Source: JACVRM01 sp963809765 (lineage in GTDB: Bacteria; Actinomycetota; Thermoleophilia; Gaiellales; Gaiellaceae). Taken from it: 64,000 nt of DNA. This document shows, in pieces, positions 37,313 to 47,993 of this stretch. The translations under genes were made by a program, and so were the position numbers. A model generated the notes under the pieces. That model did no database searches. It saw nothing but the letters and a program-made list of their open reading frames with translations, and was not told where the DNA came from. Location: the NCBI GenBank assembly GCA_963809765.1, contig CAWEKT010000003.1, positions 1,240,001 through 1,304,000 on the forward strand, read 5' to 3'. Within the stretch, counting starts at the first letter, position 1, and each line of letters starts with the position of its first letter.

Positions 37313-37656
37313 GCCGCCCGGGCGGCGGAGCGCTGCTGGCCCTCGCGGCCGGCCTCCTTGCCGCCTCGACCGCCGCATCGGCGCCGCCGCGCCAGGCGGT
37401 GATCGCACTCGAGAGCGAGCGCCCCGTCGTCGTCAGCGGCCGCCGCTTCGCTCCGCGCGAGTCGGTCTCCGTGACGCTTTCCGCCGGGCGGACCTGGACG
37501 CGGCAAGCCCGCGCCGACGCGTCTGGTCGGCTCCGCGTCCGCTTCGCCGCCGGCATCCCGCGGTGCACGCGCTATGCGATCCGCGCCTGGGGCTCCACCG
37601 GCACGCGGGCGTTCTTCATGGCCCGCGTGATGCTCGACTGCGAACCCGGCGACTGA
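37309..37656 (+). CDS. Small secreted protein of unknown function
   Basis: A 115-residue protein beginning at GTG 37309 in a GTGA overlap with lipA. It has a signal peptide (ALLALAAGLLAASTAASA) and a compact beta-rich domain (VVVSGRRFAPRESVSVTL, GRLRVRFAAGIPRCTRYAIR) with two Cys likely to form a disulfide. The fold looks Ig-like; no function can be named. Confidence 0.65.
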   Translation: MSRPGGGALLALAAGLLAASTAASAPPRQAVIALESERPVVVSGRRFAPRESVSVTLSAGRTWTRQARADASGRLRVRFAAGIPRCTRYAIRAWGSTGTRAFFMARVMLDCEPGD

Positions 37657-37676
37657 CGAACGAACCCAGAAACGGC

Positions 37677-37700
37677 GGAGGGCCGCCGAAGCGGCCCTCC
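37677..37700. terminator. Bidirectional hairpin terminator
   Basis: GGAGGGCCGC (37677-37686) pairs perfectly with GCGGCCCTCC (37691-37700) around a CGAA tetraloop, between the convergent lipoate operon and subtilase 1. Confidence 0.8.
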
Positions 37701-37723
37701 CACCGATTGCGATGTCTCTCGGC

Positions 37724-40700
37724 CTAGCCGATGAAGATGGCCTGGCCCTCGTACCTCGACGAGTCGGTGCCATCCGAGTCCGCCGCACTGCGGTACAGCA
37801 GCTCGAGACCGAGCTCGGTTCCAACCGGAGCGCGGTCACGCTTCACCGTCAGATCCCACGTCTCGCCCGCAGGCACGACGAAGGTTGCGGGAAGCTTGTC
37901 CAGCTGCTTGTAGAGCGAGTACGGACCCGCTCCGAAGATGGCCGACATGCCATCGATCGAGTCCGTGAGCGCACCCGTGAAGTAGTTATCGAATGCACCC
38001 ACTGCGAAGTCGAACCGCTGGCCGGGCGCTAGCCCGACCGAGGCCGCCGGCACCGCCATCATCACGTTGCCGGACTGCAGGTCGGCATCGGTGAAGCTGA
38101 TGGTGGCCAACGTCCCCGTTGCACACGGATCGGCGCCTGCGGACGTGCACGTGAAGATCCGTGTCACGTTCTGGCCGGTCGAAGCGAAGGTTCCGTTCTC
38201 CGCGTTGAACACGATGAAGTTCGTCCGCCCGTCCCGGTTCGAGTCGATGAAGATGTCGAACTCCGCCGGGTAGTTCGGGTGAGCCCGAGTCCCGTACGTG
38301 TCGATGCCGAACTCGATCCACGGCGTGGCGCCGACGTTGATCTGGCGGACGCCGATCGACTTGAGGTCGACGATCTGGAAGCTGTCACCGGGGCCCGGCA
38401 GGACGTTGCTCGGCAGCTGCGGGCTCCAGCCGGTGAGGGTGAAGACCTCGACGGTCCCGTCCTGCACCTCGCTGTGGTTCGTCAGCTTGAGCTTGCCGGT
38501 GGCCGTCCGCGGGTGGAGGCCGATGTGCTCGTCGTTGGCCTGCACCAGCGCCGCCCGCCGCGGCAGGACGTGCCACGCCAGGTGGACGTCGCTGTCCGGC
38601 GCGTTGCCGTCGAGCCAGAGGTAGCCGTCGTACTCCTCGTCGGTGAGGAGGTAGCCGTCACCCCCGTTGAACCCGCCGTTCAGGTCCCACTCCTGCAGCT
38701 TGCTCGCGTCGATCTTCAGCGTGACGCGGAAGCGGTTCTCCGACCGTCCGTTGACGGTGATGGAGTCAGGAGCCTCGAGCTCGATCGCGCCCCTCGCCGC
38801 ATCCGCCGCGTAGCGGTGGGTCGGCATGATGTTGTAGGTGATCGCGGCGTTGCTGTAGTTCTTGACCACGACCACCCGGGTGTGCACTTCGCTCCACCCG
38901 CCGAGCCCGCGGGAGTCGTTGCCCCAGCCGTTGCCGTGCGGGCCTTCAGCGACCGAGTGGTAGCCGAACGAGAGGCTGCCGGCGAGGTCCTCGCGGTCCC
39001 ACGCCGCCGTCTTGCTCTTGAACGCACGGTCGACCCGGACCTCGCCGCCGCCGATCCTGGTGATCGGGGCAAGGAAGCCGGGCAGTCCGACCGGGTTGAT
39101 GCCGATGTTGGTCTCGGCCGTGTTCATGAGCACGGACTTGATCTCGTGCGGCTCACGGTCGGGATACGCCTGCAGGAGTAGCGCGGCGCTGCCCGCGATC
39201 ATCGGTGAGGCACCCGAGGTTCCGCCGAAGGCGGTGTTGCCCGTGCCCGTGCCGGCCTCGGCCGACAGCGAGGCGCCCGGAGCGCCGATGTCCGGCTTGA
39301 TCCGGGTGGTCGAGATCCCCGGGCCACGCGACGACGACGAGACCATGTTCCGAACGAGCGAGGCCGCGTTCGCCGGGTTGATGCTGGCGTTCTGGTTCAA
39401 CGCCCCCGCCTTGATCGCATTGCCGTCGGCGAGCGTGACCGTGTAGGTCGCCACCGTCTGCACGCCGCCGCCGAACGAGAACGTCGGCGGCAGGTCGCCC
39501 GGCGCCGCCGAGACGTTGTTGGCGACGATGACGGCGAGCGCACCCGCCGCAGCGCCGTTGGCGCCCTTCAGGCTGACCGCGCACGTTCCGCGGTCGACGA
39601 GCAGGATCTTGCCCGTGAACGGCGTCCCGACCCACGGGTTCGCACCCGCGGCGTTCGAGCAACCCTGGCGCGTGCCGGTGTTCGTCGTGTCGTAGACGAG
39701 CGGGCCGCTGACAGCTGTCGGCGCCGCCGCCCACGGCTGGTGCAGAGCCCCGAAGGTGCCTGCGGCCGTGACGAGACGGTAGAGCAGGGCCGAAGGCACC
39801 TGCGTCTGCGCCGTGCTGATCACCAGCTTCGCGCTGCCGCCCGAGCCGGTGATGTACGGCCGGTCGGCACTGTTGCCGGACGAGAGCGCAATCGTCATGC
39901 CGGCGCGCACAGCGTTGTTGAGCGCCTCGCTGATGTCGTCCTCGTCCTGCCCGTAGGGCGAGCCGATCGACAGGTTCATGACGTCGGCGTGGTCGGCGAG
40001 GTTGCCGTCGCCGTTCGGGTCGAGGGCTGCGTCGACACCCTTGAGCATCGCCGCGCCGTTGCAGCTCGTGGAGATCGCGCTGCAGACCTTGTAGGCGAGG
40101 ATCTTCGCTCCCGGCGCCACTCCCTTGCCCGTCGTCGGGTTGATGCCGGCGATGATGTCGGCGACGTGCGAGCCGTGACCGCCCGCGCACGGCGCGGGGA
40201 TCGTCTGCGGACCGCAGTCGATCGGGTCCGGGTCCTCGGCGATTGCGCCGGTAGGCCAGGCCTCGCCGACGAAGTCGAAGCCGCCGATGACCTTGGCCGT
40301 CGGGAACAGCCCGTCGAGTGGTCTTGGTCTTGGGATCGGTGACCGTGGTGCCGTACGCCGCCTTGTAGGCGTCGACCGTTCCCAGCCCACCGAAGCTCTT
40401 GTGCGTGTAGTCGATGCCCGAGTCGAGGACGGCAACCACGATGCCCGTTCCGTCGACCGACATCTGCTGCAGAGCCGTCGCGCCGATGTACGGAACCGTC
40501 TCGCTCAGATCGAGCTCGGCGTTCCGCAGGATCTCGACCGACTCGACCCCTGGCAGTCTCTGCAGGTCGTCGAGCTTCGAGCGGTCGACCCTCACCAGGA
40601 TGGCGTTGAGCGCCCTGGTGACGCGTCCGAGCTCCTGGGCGCCTGCGGCGGCCACCTGCTTGGCCATCGCGTTCTGACTCTTCTCCAGCGATGCGTTGTG

Positions 40701-40929
40701 AGCCCTCTGCTCCGCCGCGTTGAGGTTGCCCGGCCGCGGCCGCTTCCGCCACCGACGGATCAGCAAGCTCCACCGTGGCGTTCACGAGCCCTTGCTGGAC
40801 ACCAAGGGGCACACCAGCGCTCTCCTGCAGGCCGGTGGCGCCCCCTCCACCTCCTCCCGCCGCGGAGGACACTCCTGCCACCGTCGCGCTCACGAGCGCA
40901 GCGAGGACAAGAAGTTTGAGTCCCTTCAC
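37724..40929 (-). CDS. Secreted subtilase (S8) with PA domain, paralogue 1 (frameshifted)
   Basis: About 1,068 residues, exported. Signal peptide GLKLLVLAALVSATVAGVSS; inhibitor_I9-type propeptide (LNAILVRVDRSKLDDLQRL); catalytic Asp in VVAVLDSGIDYTH, His in GGHGSHVADIIAG, and Ser in GGTSGASPMIAGSAALL. A protease-associated domain (ILLVDRGTCAVSLKGANG) is inserted between His and Ser, and the C-terminal 500 residues form beta-rich domains that probably bind substrate or cell wall. Frame changes lie near 40750 and 40320. The oxyanion-region motif is GTSGASP where most family members have GTSMASP. GTG start at 40929 behind GAGGAGG. A tandem paralogue follows at 41783. Confidence 0.88.
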
Positions 40930-40969
40930 ATTTCCTCCTCTCGACCTGACGCCACCGAGAGCGACCCCC

Positions 40970-41002
40970 CTCGGCCACTGACGCGGCGTCAACGTGGCCG
41001 AG
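40970..41002 (-). promoter_or_regulatory. Nested palindrome upstream of subtilase 1
   Basis: A 33-bp nested inverted repeat: outer arms CTCGGCCAC / GTGGCCGAG and inner arms TGACGC / GCGTCA around one G. It sits 41 bases upstream of the subtilase 1 start and contains TTGACG in the leftward sense. It may be an operator or leader hairpin; no regulator is known. Confidence 0.5.
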
Positions 41003-41123
41003 AGGTTAACCGAGATCTGACCGGATGGGAACACGTTCCTGACGGGATCCGATGGGTGACGCCCTTCGGAATGGTGTCCCTCAGAGGGGAGGAGGAGATA
41101 CCCCGACACGCGAACAGGGCTTC

Positions 41124-41501
41124 GTGACGCTCACGCGCCTCGTCGTCGTGCTCCTCGCCACCGCCGGCCTCGTCGCCGCGGCGCCGGCGCTGCTCGACAG
41201 CACCTCCGGGCTGCGCGAGGATCTCGGCTCGGTTCTCGAGGAGCAGGCCGGCGGTCAGAGCGGACAGCAGATCTCGAGCGGCGAGTTCGGGGCCGCGCAC
41301 GGGGGCATGCGCGCGGACGCGCTGCAGGCCCTGGTCGGCTCGCCCGAGGACCGCGAGCGCTCGAGCGTGGAGGGGCTCGCCCTCGAGTGCTGGTACTACG
41401 GCGTCGCGGGCGGCACCGGGGCGTACCAGTTCTGCTTCGTCGACGGCCGGCTGAGCTCGAAGCGCCGCTACGGCGCGCTGCCCGCCGACGAGTCCGGGTA
41501 G
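41124..41501 (+). CDS. Membrane-anchored or secreted protein with BamE/SmpA-like domain
   Basis: A 125-residue protein starting at GTG 41124 with an N-terminal hydrophobic segment (LVVVLLATAGLVAAAPALL) and a C-terminal domain with GMRADALQALVGSP, ECWYYG and YQFCFVDGRL. This pattern of helix, then WY strand, then FxDGxL resembles the small BamE/SmpA-OmlA fold. The two Cys may pair. The match is by eye and modest. It lies alone on the strand opposite the two proteases. Confidence 0.55.
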   Translation: MTLTRLVVVLLATAGLVAAAPALLDSTSGLREDLGSVLEEQAGGQSGQQISSGEFGAAHGGMRADALQALVGSPEDRERSSVEGLALECWYYGVAGGTGAYQFCFVDGRLSSKRRYGALPADESG

Positions 41502-41540
41502 CCGGGGTTCGGAATCGGGCCGGCGGGTAGAGGCATCGGC

Positions 41541-41712
41541 ATGAAGAAGGACGCGAACACGAACGCACTCGACGAGCGGAATGACGAGCTCGAGGAGCAG
41601 GACGCCGAGCTGCTGCCCGATCGTGAGGCGATGTCGCTGATCAGCCCAGAGCCGGTCACCGGCCTGCCTTCGTTCCACGACACGATCGACCCCGGCCCCG
41701 CCGACGGACTAG
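41541..41712 (+). CDS. Small acidic peptide gene (3' end uncertain)
   Basis: ATG 41541 opens a short, very acidic peptide: an Asp/Glu-rich first half (ELEEQDAELLPDREAMSLIS) and a neutral Pro/Gly-containing end (PEPVTGLPSFHDTIDPGP). The reading frame itself runs on through the terminator hairpin, but a one-base shift gives TAG at 41710, so about 57 residues is likely. No known family. The layout (acidic leader-like part then a short tail) recalls small exported or modified peptides, but this is only an impression. Confidence 0.45.
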
Positions 41713-41726
41713 CGGATCACAAACGG

Positions 41727-41757
41727 CGAGAGCCCCCGGCGGCGCCGGGGGCTCTCG
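41727..41757. terminator. Bidirectional hairpin terminator
   Basis: CGAGAGCCCCCGGC (41727-41740) pairs perfectly over 14 bp with GCCGGGGGCTCTCG (41744-41757) around GGC. It ends both the short rightward genes and subtilase 2. Confidence 0.85.
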
Positions 41758-41782
41758 CGTGCTTCAGGCGCCGAGGCAGGCG

Positions 41783-44700
41783 TTACTTCTTCTTGCCCAC
41801 CTCGATCAACTGCGCCTCGTCCTTGCCGTTCTTGTTGTCGGTGCTGATGACCATCAGGCCCCTGGCAGGCGTGAGCGCCCACTCGGCGGCGTTGATGGTC
41901 ACCGTGTTGCTGGAGTCGGTGGCACCAGGCGCGACGGTGGCGAAGCCACCCGTCGTGATCGCCTCGTTCCACGGGTTGTAGTGCCCGAGGCCGTCGACGA
42001 CGTCGGGGTCGCCGACCTCCTTGACGTCGAAGCCAACGGCGTTGTAGGTCAGCCGCGGGCTGGCCGCCTGGCTCAGGCACGGCTCGGTCGCGCGGCACAT
42101 CGCCGTCGTGAACACCGGCAGCAGCGCCGTGGTGCCATCGCTCGGTGCGGTGGCGAGGAAGTTCACCACCGCGCCCGCACTGCGGGTGCTGAAGACGAAC
42201 GCCGCCAGCTGGCCGTTGAACACTCCGGTCTGAACCGCGCCGAGATCGGCACCGACGACGACGTAGTCGTCACCGTTGCCGTTCTGCGGATCGACGTCGA
42301 CGAAGATGTCGAACTCGGTCGTCGCGGCGTTGGACCAGCGGTCCCAGGTGTTCACCGCGAACACGAGCAGGCGCCGGGTCGGCGCTGCCGCGGTCGGGAA
42401 CGGGAACGACTGGACGCCGATCGCGCGGACATCGTTCGGCACCTTGCCCTTGTCCTTCTTGTCCTCGAGGCCCCAAGCGTAGAAGTCCGCGCTCCCCGCG
42501 ATCGGGGCGTCGGCCTTATTCGACACCGTGGCGGTCGTCGTACCGGGCAGCAGCTTGCCGCTGAGCTCGGTCTCGACACTCGACAGCGCCCGCGGGACGA
42601 GGTAGTACGGGACGCGGAGCGCGACGCCGCGGTTGTCGTTCGCCGTCGCAGGCGTGAACTTGACGAGCCCCGCGACCTCGCGGAAGGCACTCGCGTTCCC
42701 GGCCGTTGCCGCCGGAACCTTGAGCGTCACCTCGACGTCGGCGCTCCCGCCCGCATGAACGGTCACGCTCGTCTTGTTGAAGCCCACGGTGTGCGGCGTG
42801 CCGGTCGTCGGGATCTCCTGGCTGACGTTGAACGTCGCTGGGGAGTCACCGAAGTTGCGGAGCTTGATCGACCTCGTCTTCGAGAAGTCGTTCTTCAGCT
42901 CCTCGAAGCCGTAGCTGACCGCAACGTCGAACTTCGACCCGCCGTTGGCGTACGCGATCGCCTGCGTCGCAGCTGCGCGTGCAGGCTGGATCAGACCGGT
43001 GCCGCCACGGCTGATGCGGTGGCCGGCGAGGCCGGTGACGCCACCGGGCTCACCGGTGTTGACGATCGCGGCCTTGATGTCCTCGACCTTCCACGACATG
43101 TGCGCCTGGCGGACGAGCGCGGCCGAGCCCGCGGCATGCGGGGAGGCCATCGACGTTCCGGACATGATCGCGAGACCGTTCCCGGTGCCGCTGCCGGTCG
43201 AGATGACCGAGACGCCGGGTGCCGTGATGTCCGGCTTCAGGAAGCTGTCACCGGTGCGCGGGCCGCCCGAGGTGAAGCTCCCGAAGCCCTTGTAGTTCGT
43301 GTTCACCAGGTCGATCGGGGACAGCGTCCCGGTCGAGCCTGCAGGCGCGGTCCGCAGGACGAACGAGTCGGTCCCCGCGAGGTCCTGGTTGCCGCCAACG
43401 CCGACGAACGGGATCGTGACCGAGAACGGGATGCCGGTGTCGGGGTTCGAGGTGATCTGGCCCTCGAACGGCGGCAGGCCCGCTGCGTTGTTGGTCATGA
43501 TCACGGCGATCGCCCCCGCCTGCTGGCCGAAGATCGGCTTCGAGACGCGGGCACAGGCACCGCGCTTGGCGACGGCGATCTTGCCGGCCGCGTTGTTGAA
43601 GCGTGTAGGCGGCGGGCGAGCAGCCGAGCGACTCGTCGGCGGAGCCGAGGAAGCCGGCCTCATCCGTCGCCGTCGCGGGGTTGTCCCTCAGCACCACGAC
43701 CGCGCCGTTGAGCGGGCCGGCGTACTGATGGCCGTTGGCATTGATGCCGTTCTTGTCGAACGTGAAGCCGGTGCCGGTCACCTGCACCCGCACGCCAGGC
43801 GTGGTCTGCCACGCGTCGTTCGCAGCCGTCGCGATCGAGCCGTCAGCGGTGCCGGGCGAGCCGGTGATGTACTGGCTCGGGCTGTTGTTGCCGGACGAGG
43901 TGACGACGATGACGCCGGCCTTCGCCGCGTTCGTCGAGGCGACCGGCGGACGGGTCGTCCTTCGAGCCGAACGGCGAGCCAAGCGACATGTTGATGACGT
44001 GCATGCCGTTCTCGACCGCCCACTCGATCGCGTCGACCGTGACGTCGGTCGAGCCGGCGCAGCCGAAGACGCGCACGCCGTAGAGGTCGGCCTTCGGCGC
44101 GACGCCGGGCGCGATCGTCCAGTTGTTGGCGTTGATCGTGTGGCGTCGTACGAGCCGTTGTACGTCGACCCGTTCGACAAGGACACCGGAGCCTGCCGCA
44201 GTACCGGTGACGTGCGAGCCGTGGCCCTGGCAGTCGAGCGGGTTCGGATCCGGATGCGGGACCAGTGCCGGCGACCCGGCGGGCGCGGATGCGTTGTACG
44301 CGTCACCGACCAGGTCGATACCGCCCTTCACGCGCGGCGCGAGCGGGCCCATCAGCGTCGGGGCCGGCGGCAGCGTGTCCTTGGCGTTCTCGGCCTGGTA
44401 CGCGCCGATGGTGCCGGGACCGCCGAAGTTCGCATGCGTGAAGTCGATGCCGGTGTCGAGGACGGCGATCTTGATGCCCTCACCGTGGAGGCCGGCGACG
44501 CCCTGCCAGAGCGCCGGCGCGCCGATCAGCGGACACGCCGCGGATGTTCGTCAGCTCCATCTTCTGGAGCTGGCGCACCGCGACAACGCCGGGCAGCTGC
44601 GCAAGCGCTGCGACCTGCCGCGCACTCGCATGCACCTTGATGCCGTTGTAGGCGAGCTGGTAGTCGGCGAGCACCGTGCCGCCGAGCTTCTCGATCGAGC

Positions 44701-44986
44701 CCTTGAGCGCGTTCTGGCTGGCCTTGAGCTCGTCCCGCAGGGCCTTCTCCTGGCCCTTCGAGAGCCCGCCCTCGGCCTTCGCGACAGTCACGGGATCGCC
44801 CTTCAGCTCGAGCATGACTGTGGTCGGCTTGTTGCTCAGGCCGAGCGGCATGACGGCTGGTTGGATGAGGCCGCCGCCAAGCGAGACCGGCTCATGCGAG
44901 TTGCCCGCAGCTCCGGTCGAGGCGACGACGAGGCCGCACGCCAGCGCCAACGCGCCGAGTACGGCCCCTCTCTTGAGTCGAGTCAC
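41783..44986 (-). CDS. Secreted subtilase (S8) with PA domain, paralogue 2 (frameshifted)
   Basis: About 1,065 residues, exported, and the same architecture as paralogue 1. Signal peptide RGAVLGALALACGLVVAS; propeptide LADYQLAYNGIKVHASARQV; catalytic Asp in IKIAVLDTGIDFTH, His in DCQGHGSHVTGTAAG and Ser in IMSGTSMASPHAAG. The PA domain includes AAGKIAVAKRGACARVSKP and AGAIAVIMTNNAAG. Frame changes lie near 44540, 44145, 43940 and 43610. Unlike paralogue 1 it has the standard GTSMASP. ATG start at 44986. Confidence 0.88.
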
Positions 44987-45042
44987 TTCTCCCCTTTCCT
45001 ATGGGTGGGCGCGGCGCCGCCCCTCAACGGCGCTAGCGCTGA

Positions 45043-45096
45043 GCACGAAAGTCGTGCAAGCGGGCGGTTTATACCGCAATCAGCGCTCGACGTAAA
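45043..45096 (-). promoter_or_regulatory. Candidate promoter and palindrome for subtilase 2
   Basis: In the leftward sense, TTTACG (45096-45091) and TATAAA (45073-45068) are separated by 17 bases, a sigma70-like arrangement 82 bases before the ATG at 44986. Downstream of the -10, GCACGA-AAG-TCGTGC (45043-45057) is a perfect inverted repeat that could be an operator or leader hairpin. Only spacing and base composition support this. Confidence 0.5.
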
Positions 45097-45155
45097 CACT
45101 TGCACCCCGCGGAGTGGGGCCTGATGCATGGCGCGGGACGGTGGAGAAGGGCCCG

Positions 45156-46486
45156 TCAGCCGTCGTGCGGCTTGGCCATCGCGCGGTAGTCGAGCGCCTC
45201 GTCGAGCACCTGCTCGTCGACCCCCGCGTCCCGCGCGACCTCGCGAAGCGACCGCCCCGAGGCCGCCGCTTCCTTCACGATCTCCGTCGCCTTGTCGTAG
45301 CCGATGTGTGGGTTGAGCGCCGTGGCGGCGCTGAGCGTGAGCTCGGCGTAGCGCTCGCACTGCTCCCGGTTCGCCTCGATGCCGTCCACGCACTTCTCGG
45401 CGAGCAGCGCCGAGGCGTTCGCCAGCAGCCCGATCGAGCCCAGCAGGTTGCGCGCCATCAGGGGCACGAAGACGTTCAGCTCGAAGTGGCCCTGCATGCC
45501 GCCGACCGTGATGGCGGCGTCGTTGCCGATCACCTGGGCGGCCACCTGGGTGACGACCTCGGGAATGACCGGGTTGACCTTGCCCGGCATGATCGAGGAG
45601 CCCTTCTGCAGCTCGGGCAGGAAGATCTCCCCGAGGCCGGCCCGCGGCCCCGAGCCCATCAGCCTGAGGTCGTTCGCGATCTTCGTCAGCGAGACGGCGA
45701 CGGTCTTGAGCGCGCCCGACAGCTCGACGAGCGCGTCGCGCGCGGCCTGCGCCTCGAATGGATCGGCGGGCGCCGAGATGGTCAGCCCGGTCTCGTCGAC
45801 GAGCAGGCGCCGGACGCGGGCGGCGAACTCCGGGTGCGTGTTCAGCCCCGTACCCGTGGCGGTGCCGCCCAGTGGGATCTGGCCGACTCGCTCGAGCGTG
45901 CCGCCGACGCGGTCGTAGCCCTGGCGGACCTGTGCGGCGTAGCCCGCGAACTCCTGGCCCAGGGTCACCGGCACCGCGTCCATCAGGTGCGTCCGCCCGG
46001 ACTTGACGACGTCGTCGAACTCGGCCGCCTTGGACTGCAGCGAGTCGGACAGGCGCGCGAGCGCCGGCAGCAGCGTGTTGACCGCCTCGTCGAGTGCGGC
46101 CAGGTGGACGGCGGACGGGAAGACGTCGTTCGACGACTGGCCCATGTTGACGTCGTCGTTCGGCGTGCACGTCCGTCGCCTGCGAGCGCGGCGATCACCT
46201 CGTTGGCGTTCGTGTTCGAGCTCGTTCCCGAACCTGTCTGGAAGACGTCGATCGGGAACTGGTCGTCGAGCTCGCCGACGGCGACCCGATCCGCTGCGGC
46301 GGCGATGCGCTCCGCCTTGTCGGCGTCGAGCAGCCCGAGCTCGGCGTTGGCGCGGGCGGCCGCGGCCTTGATGCGCCCGAGCCAGCGCACGACCGAGGCC
46401 GGGATGGGCTCGCCCGAGACGGGAAAGTTCTCGACCGCCTTGCGCGTCTCGGCGCCCCACAGCTCCCGTGCCGACGTCTGGGTCAC
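45156..46486 (-). CDS. fumC: Fumarate hydratase, class II (one frameshift)
   Basis: About 443 residues; interconverts fumarate and malate in the TCA cycle. Signatures: FQTGSGTSSNTNANEVIA, NDDVNMGQSSNDVFPSAVHL, SGRTHLMDAVPVTLGQEF, and GSSIMPGKVNPVIPE. The indel near 46170 lies between the first two motifs. GTG 46486 (TQTSARELWGAETRKAV) overlaps the stop of fprA, so the two genes are coupled. Confidence 0.93.
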
Positions 46487-47889
46487 GCGGGCGAGTCTAC
46501 CGCCGCCTCGCGGGCCTCCTCGCGCGCCGCCGCCAGCAGCTCGGCCCACGTAACGAGCTTGACGCGCGGCTTGCCGCGTGGCTCACCGGCGGTCTTCTCG
46601 ACGCGATCGAGCGCCTCCCAGCCCGTGTAGGTCACGGCCTCGACGCCGCGCTCGGCGAGCAGCTCGAGCGGCGCGCCGGCCCCGGGTTGCTCGGGCTTCG
46701 GCAGCCGCCCGGCGGCTGCATCCTCGAGCAGTCGCTCGACGGTCTCGGTCGCGTCCTTCTTGTTGGTGCCGATGACGCCGGTGGGCCCGCGCTTGATCCA
46801 GCCGGCGGCGTAGACGCCGGGCAGCGGCTCCCCGTCGCCGTCGAGCACACGACCGTCGGCCTGGACGAGCGTGCCCGTCCGCTCGTCGAACGGCAGCCCC
46901 GGCAGCGGAACTCCCAGGTAGCCGACGCTGCGGAAGACGAGCCCGCAGGGAATCGTCTCGCGCTCGCCGGTGGCGACCGCGCGGAGGCGGCCCGCGTCGT
47001 CCGTCTCGAGCCGGTTGCGGACGACCTCGACCGACTCGACGCGCCCGTCGCCGTGGATGTCGAGCGGCGAGACGAAGAAGCGCAGCCTGACCGCCCGCGG
47101 CTTGCCGGCCGGCGTGCGAGCCGCGAAGTCGCGCAGCACCTCCATGTTCCGGCGGGCGTTGGTGTCGGTCTCGAGCGCGACCTCGCTCGTCGCGTCGAGC
47201 TCGAGCTCGGCCGGATCGACGATCACGTCCGCGCCCGCGAGCTCGCCGAGCTCCTTCAGCTCCGGTGTCGTGAAGGCGGCCTGCGCCGGGCCGCGGCGCG
47301 CGAGGATGACGATCTCGCGCAGCGTCGAGCCAACGATGGCGTCGACGGCCGCGTCGGTCGTGTCCGTCGGGTCGAGCTCGTCCGCGGTCAGGGCCAGCAT
47401 GCGGGCGACGTCGAGGGCGACGTTCCCGGCCCCGACCACGACGGCGCGCTCCGTCTGCAGGTCGAACGTCAGCTCCTGGAAGTCCGGATGGCCGTTGTAC
47501 CAGGCGACGAACTCGGTGGCGCTCCACGACCCGGGCAGGTCCTCGCCAGGAATACCGAGCTGGCGTCCGGTCTGGGCGCCGACGGCGTAGATCACCGCGT
47601 CGTACAGGCGCATCAGATCCCCGTGCCCGAGGTCGCGTCCGACCTCGACGTTGCCGAGGAAGCGGAAGCCGGGCCTGGCAGCCGTCCGCTCGAACGCGCG
47701 CGAGACCTCCTTCAGCTTCGGGTGGTCGGGAGCGACACCGAGCCGGACGAGTCCCCACGGCGTCGGCAGGCGGTCGTAGACGTCCACCTGGGCGGGCGGG
47801 TCGGCCGTGAGCAGGGCGTTGGCCGCGTAGAAGCCGGCAGGCCCCGAGCCGACGACGGCGACGCGCAGCGGACGGTCGGAGCTGGACAC
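46483..47889 (-). CDS. Ferredoxin/flavodoxin-NADP+ reductase, FprA/adrenodoxin-reductase type
   Basis: A 468-residue flavoprotein. FAD site: VAVVGSGPAGFYAANALL; NADP site: AVVVGAGNVALDVARML; further GVAPDHPKLKEV and WIKRGPTGVIGTNKKDATET, which are diagnostic of the adrenodoxin-reductase family (mycobacterial FprA). It exchanges electrons between NADPH and ferredoxin. The frame is open upstream, but GTG 47889 gives the correct N-terminus. Intact. Confidence 0.92.
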   Translation of the reverse strand: MSSSDRPLRVAVVGSGPAGFYAANALLTADPPAQVDVYDRLPTPWGLVRLGVAPDHPKLKEVSRAFERTAARPGFRFLGNVEVGRDLGHGDLMRLYDAVIYAVGAQTGRQLGIPGEDLPGSWSATEFVAWYNGHPDFQELTFDLQTERAVVVGAGNVALDVARMLALTADELDPTDTTDAAVDAIVGSTLREIVILARRGPAQAAFTTPELKELGELAGADVIVDPAELELDATSEVALETDTNARRNMEVLRDFAARTPAGKPRAVRLRFFVSPLDIHGDGRVESVEVVRNRLETDDAGRLRAVATGERETIPCGLVFRSVGYLGVPLPGLPFDERTGTLVQADGRVLDGDGEPLPGVYAAGWIKRGPTGVIGTNKKDATETVERLLEDAAAGRLPKPEQPGAGAPLELLAERGVEAVTYTGWEALDRVEKTAGEPRGKPRVKLVTWAELLAAAREEAREAAVDSPA

Positions 47890-47993
47890 GCGCCGATCGT
47901 AGGCAACCGTGCGGCGCCGGGGCTCGCCCAGCCCCCGAATCGGCGCTACGGTGAACCGGCCGCGGCGCGGGTGGACGCGCACGGCTCACTTCC

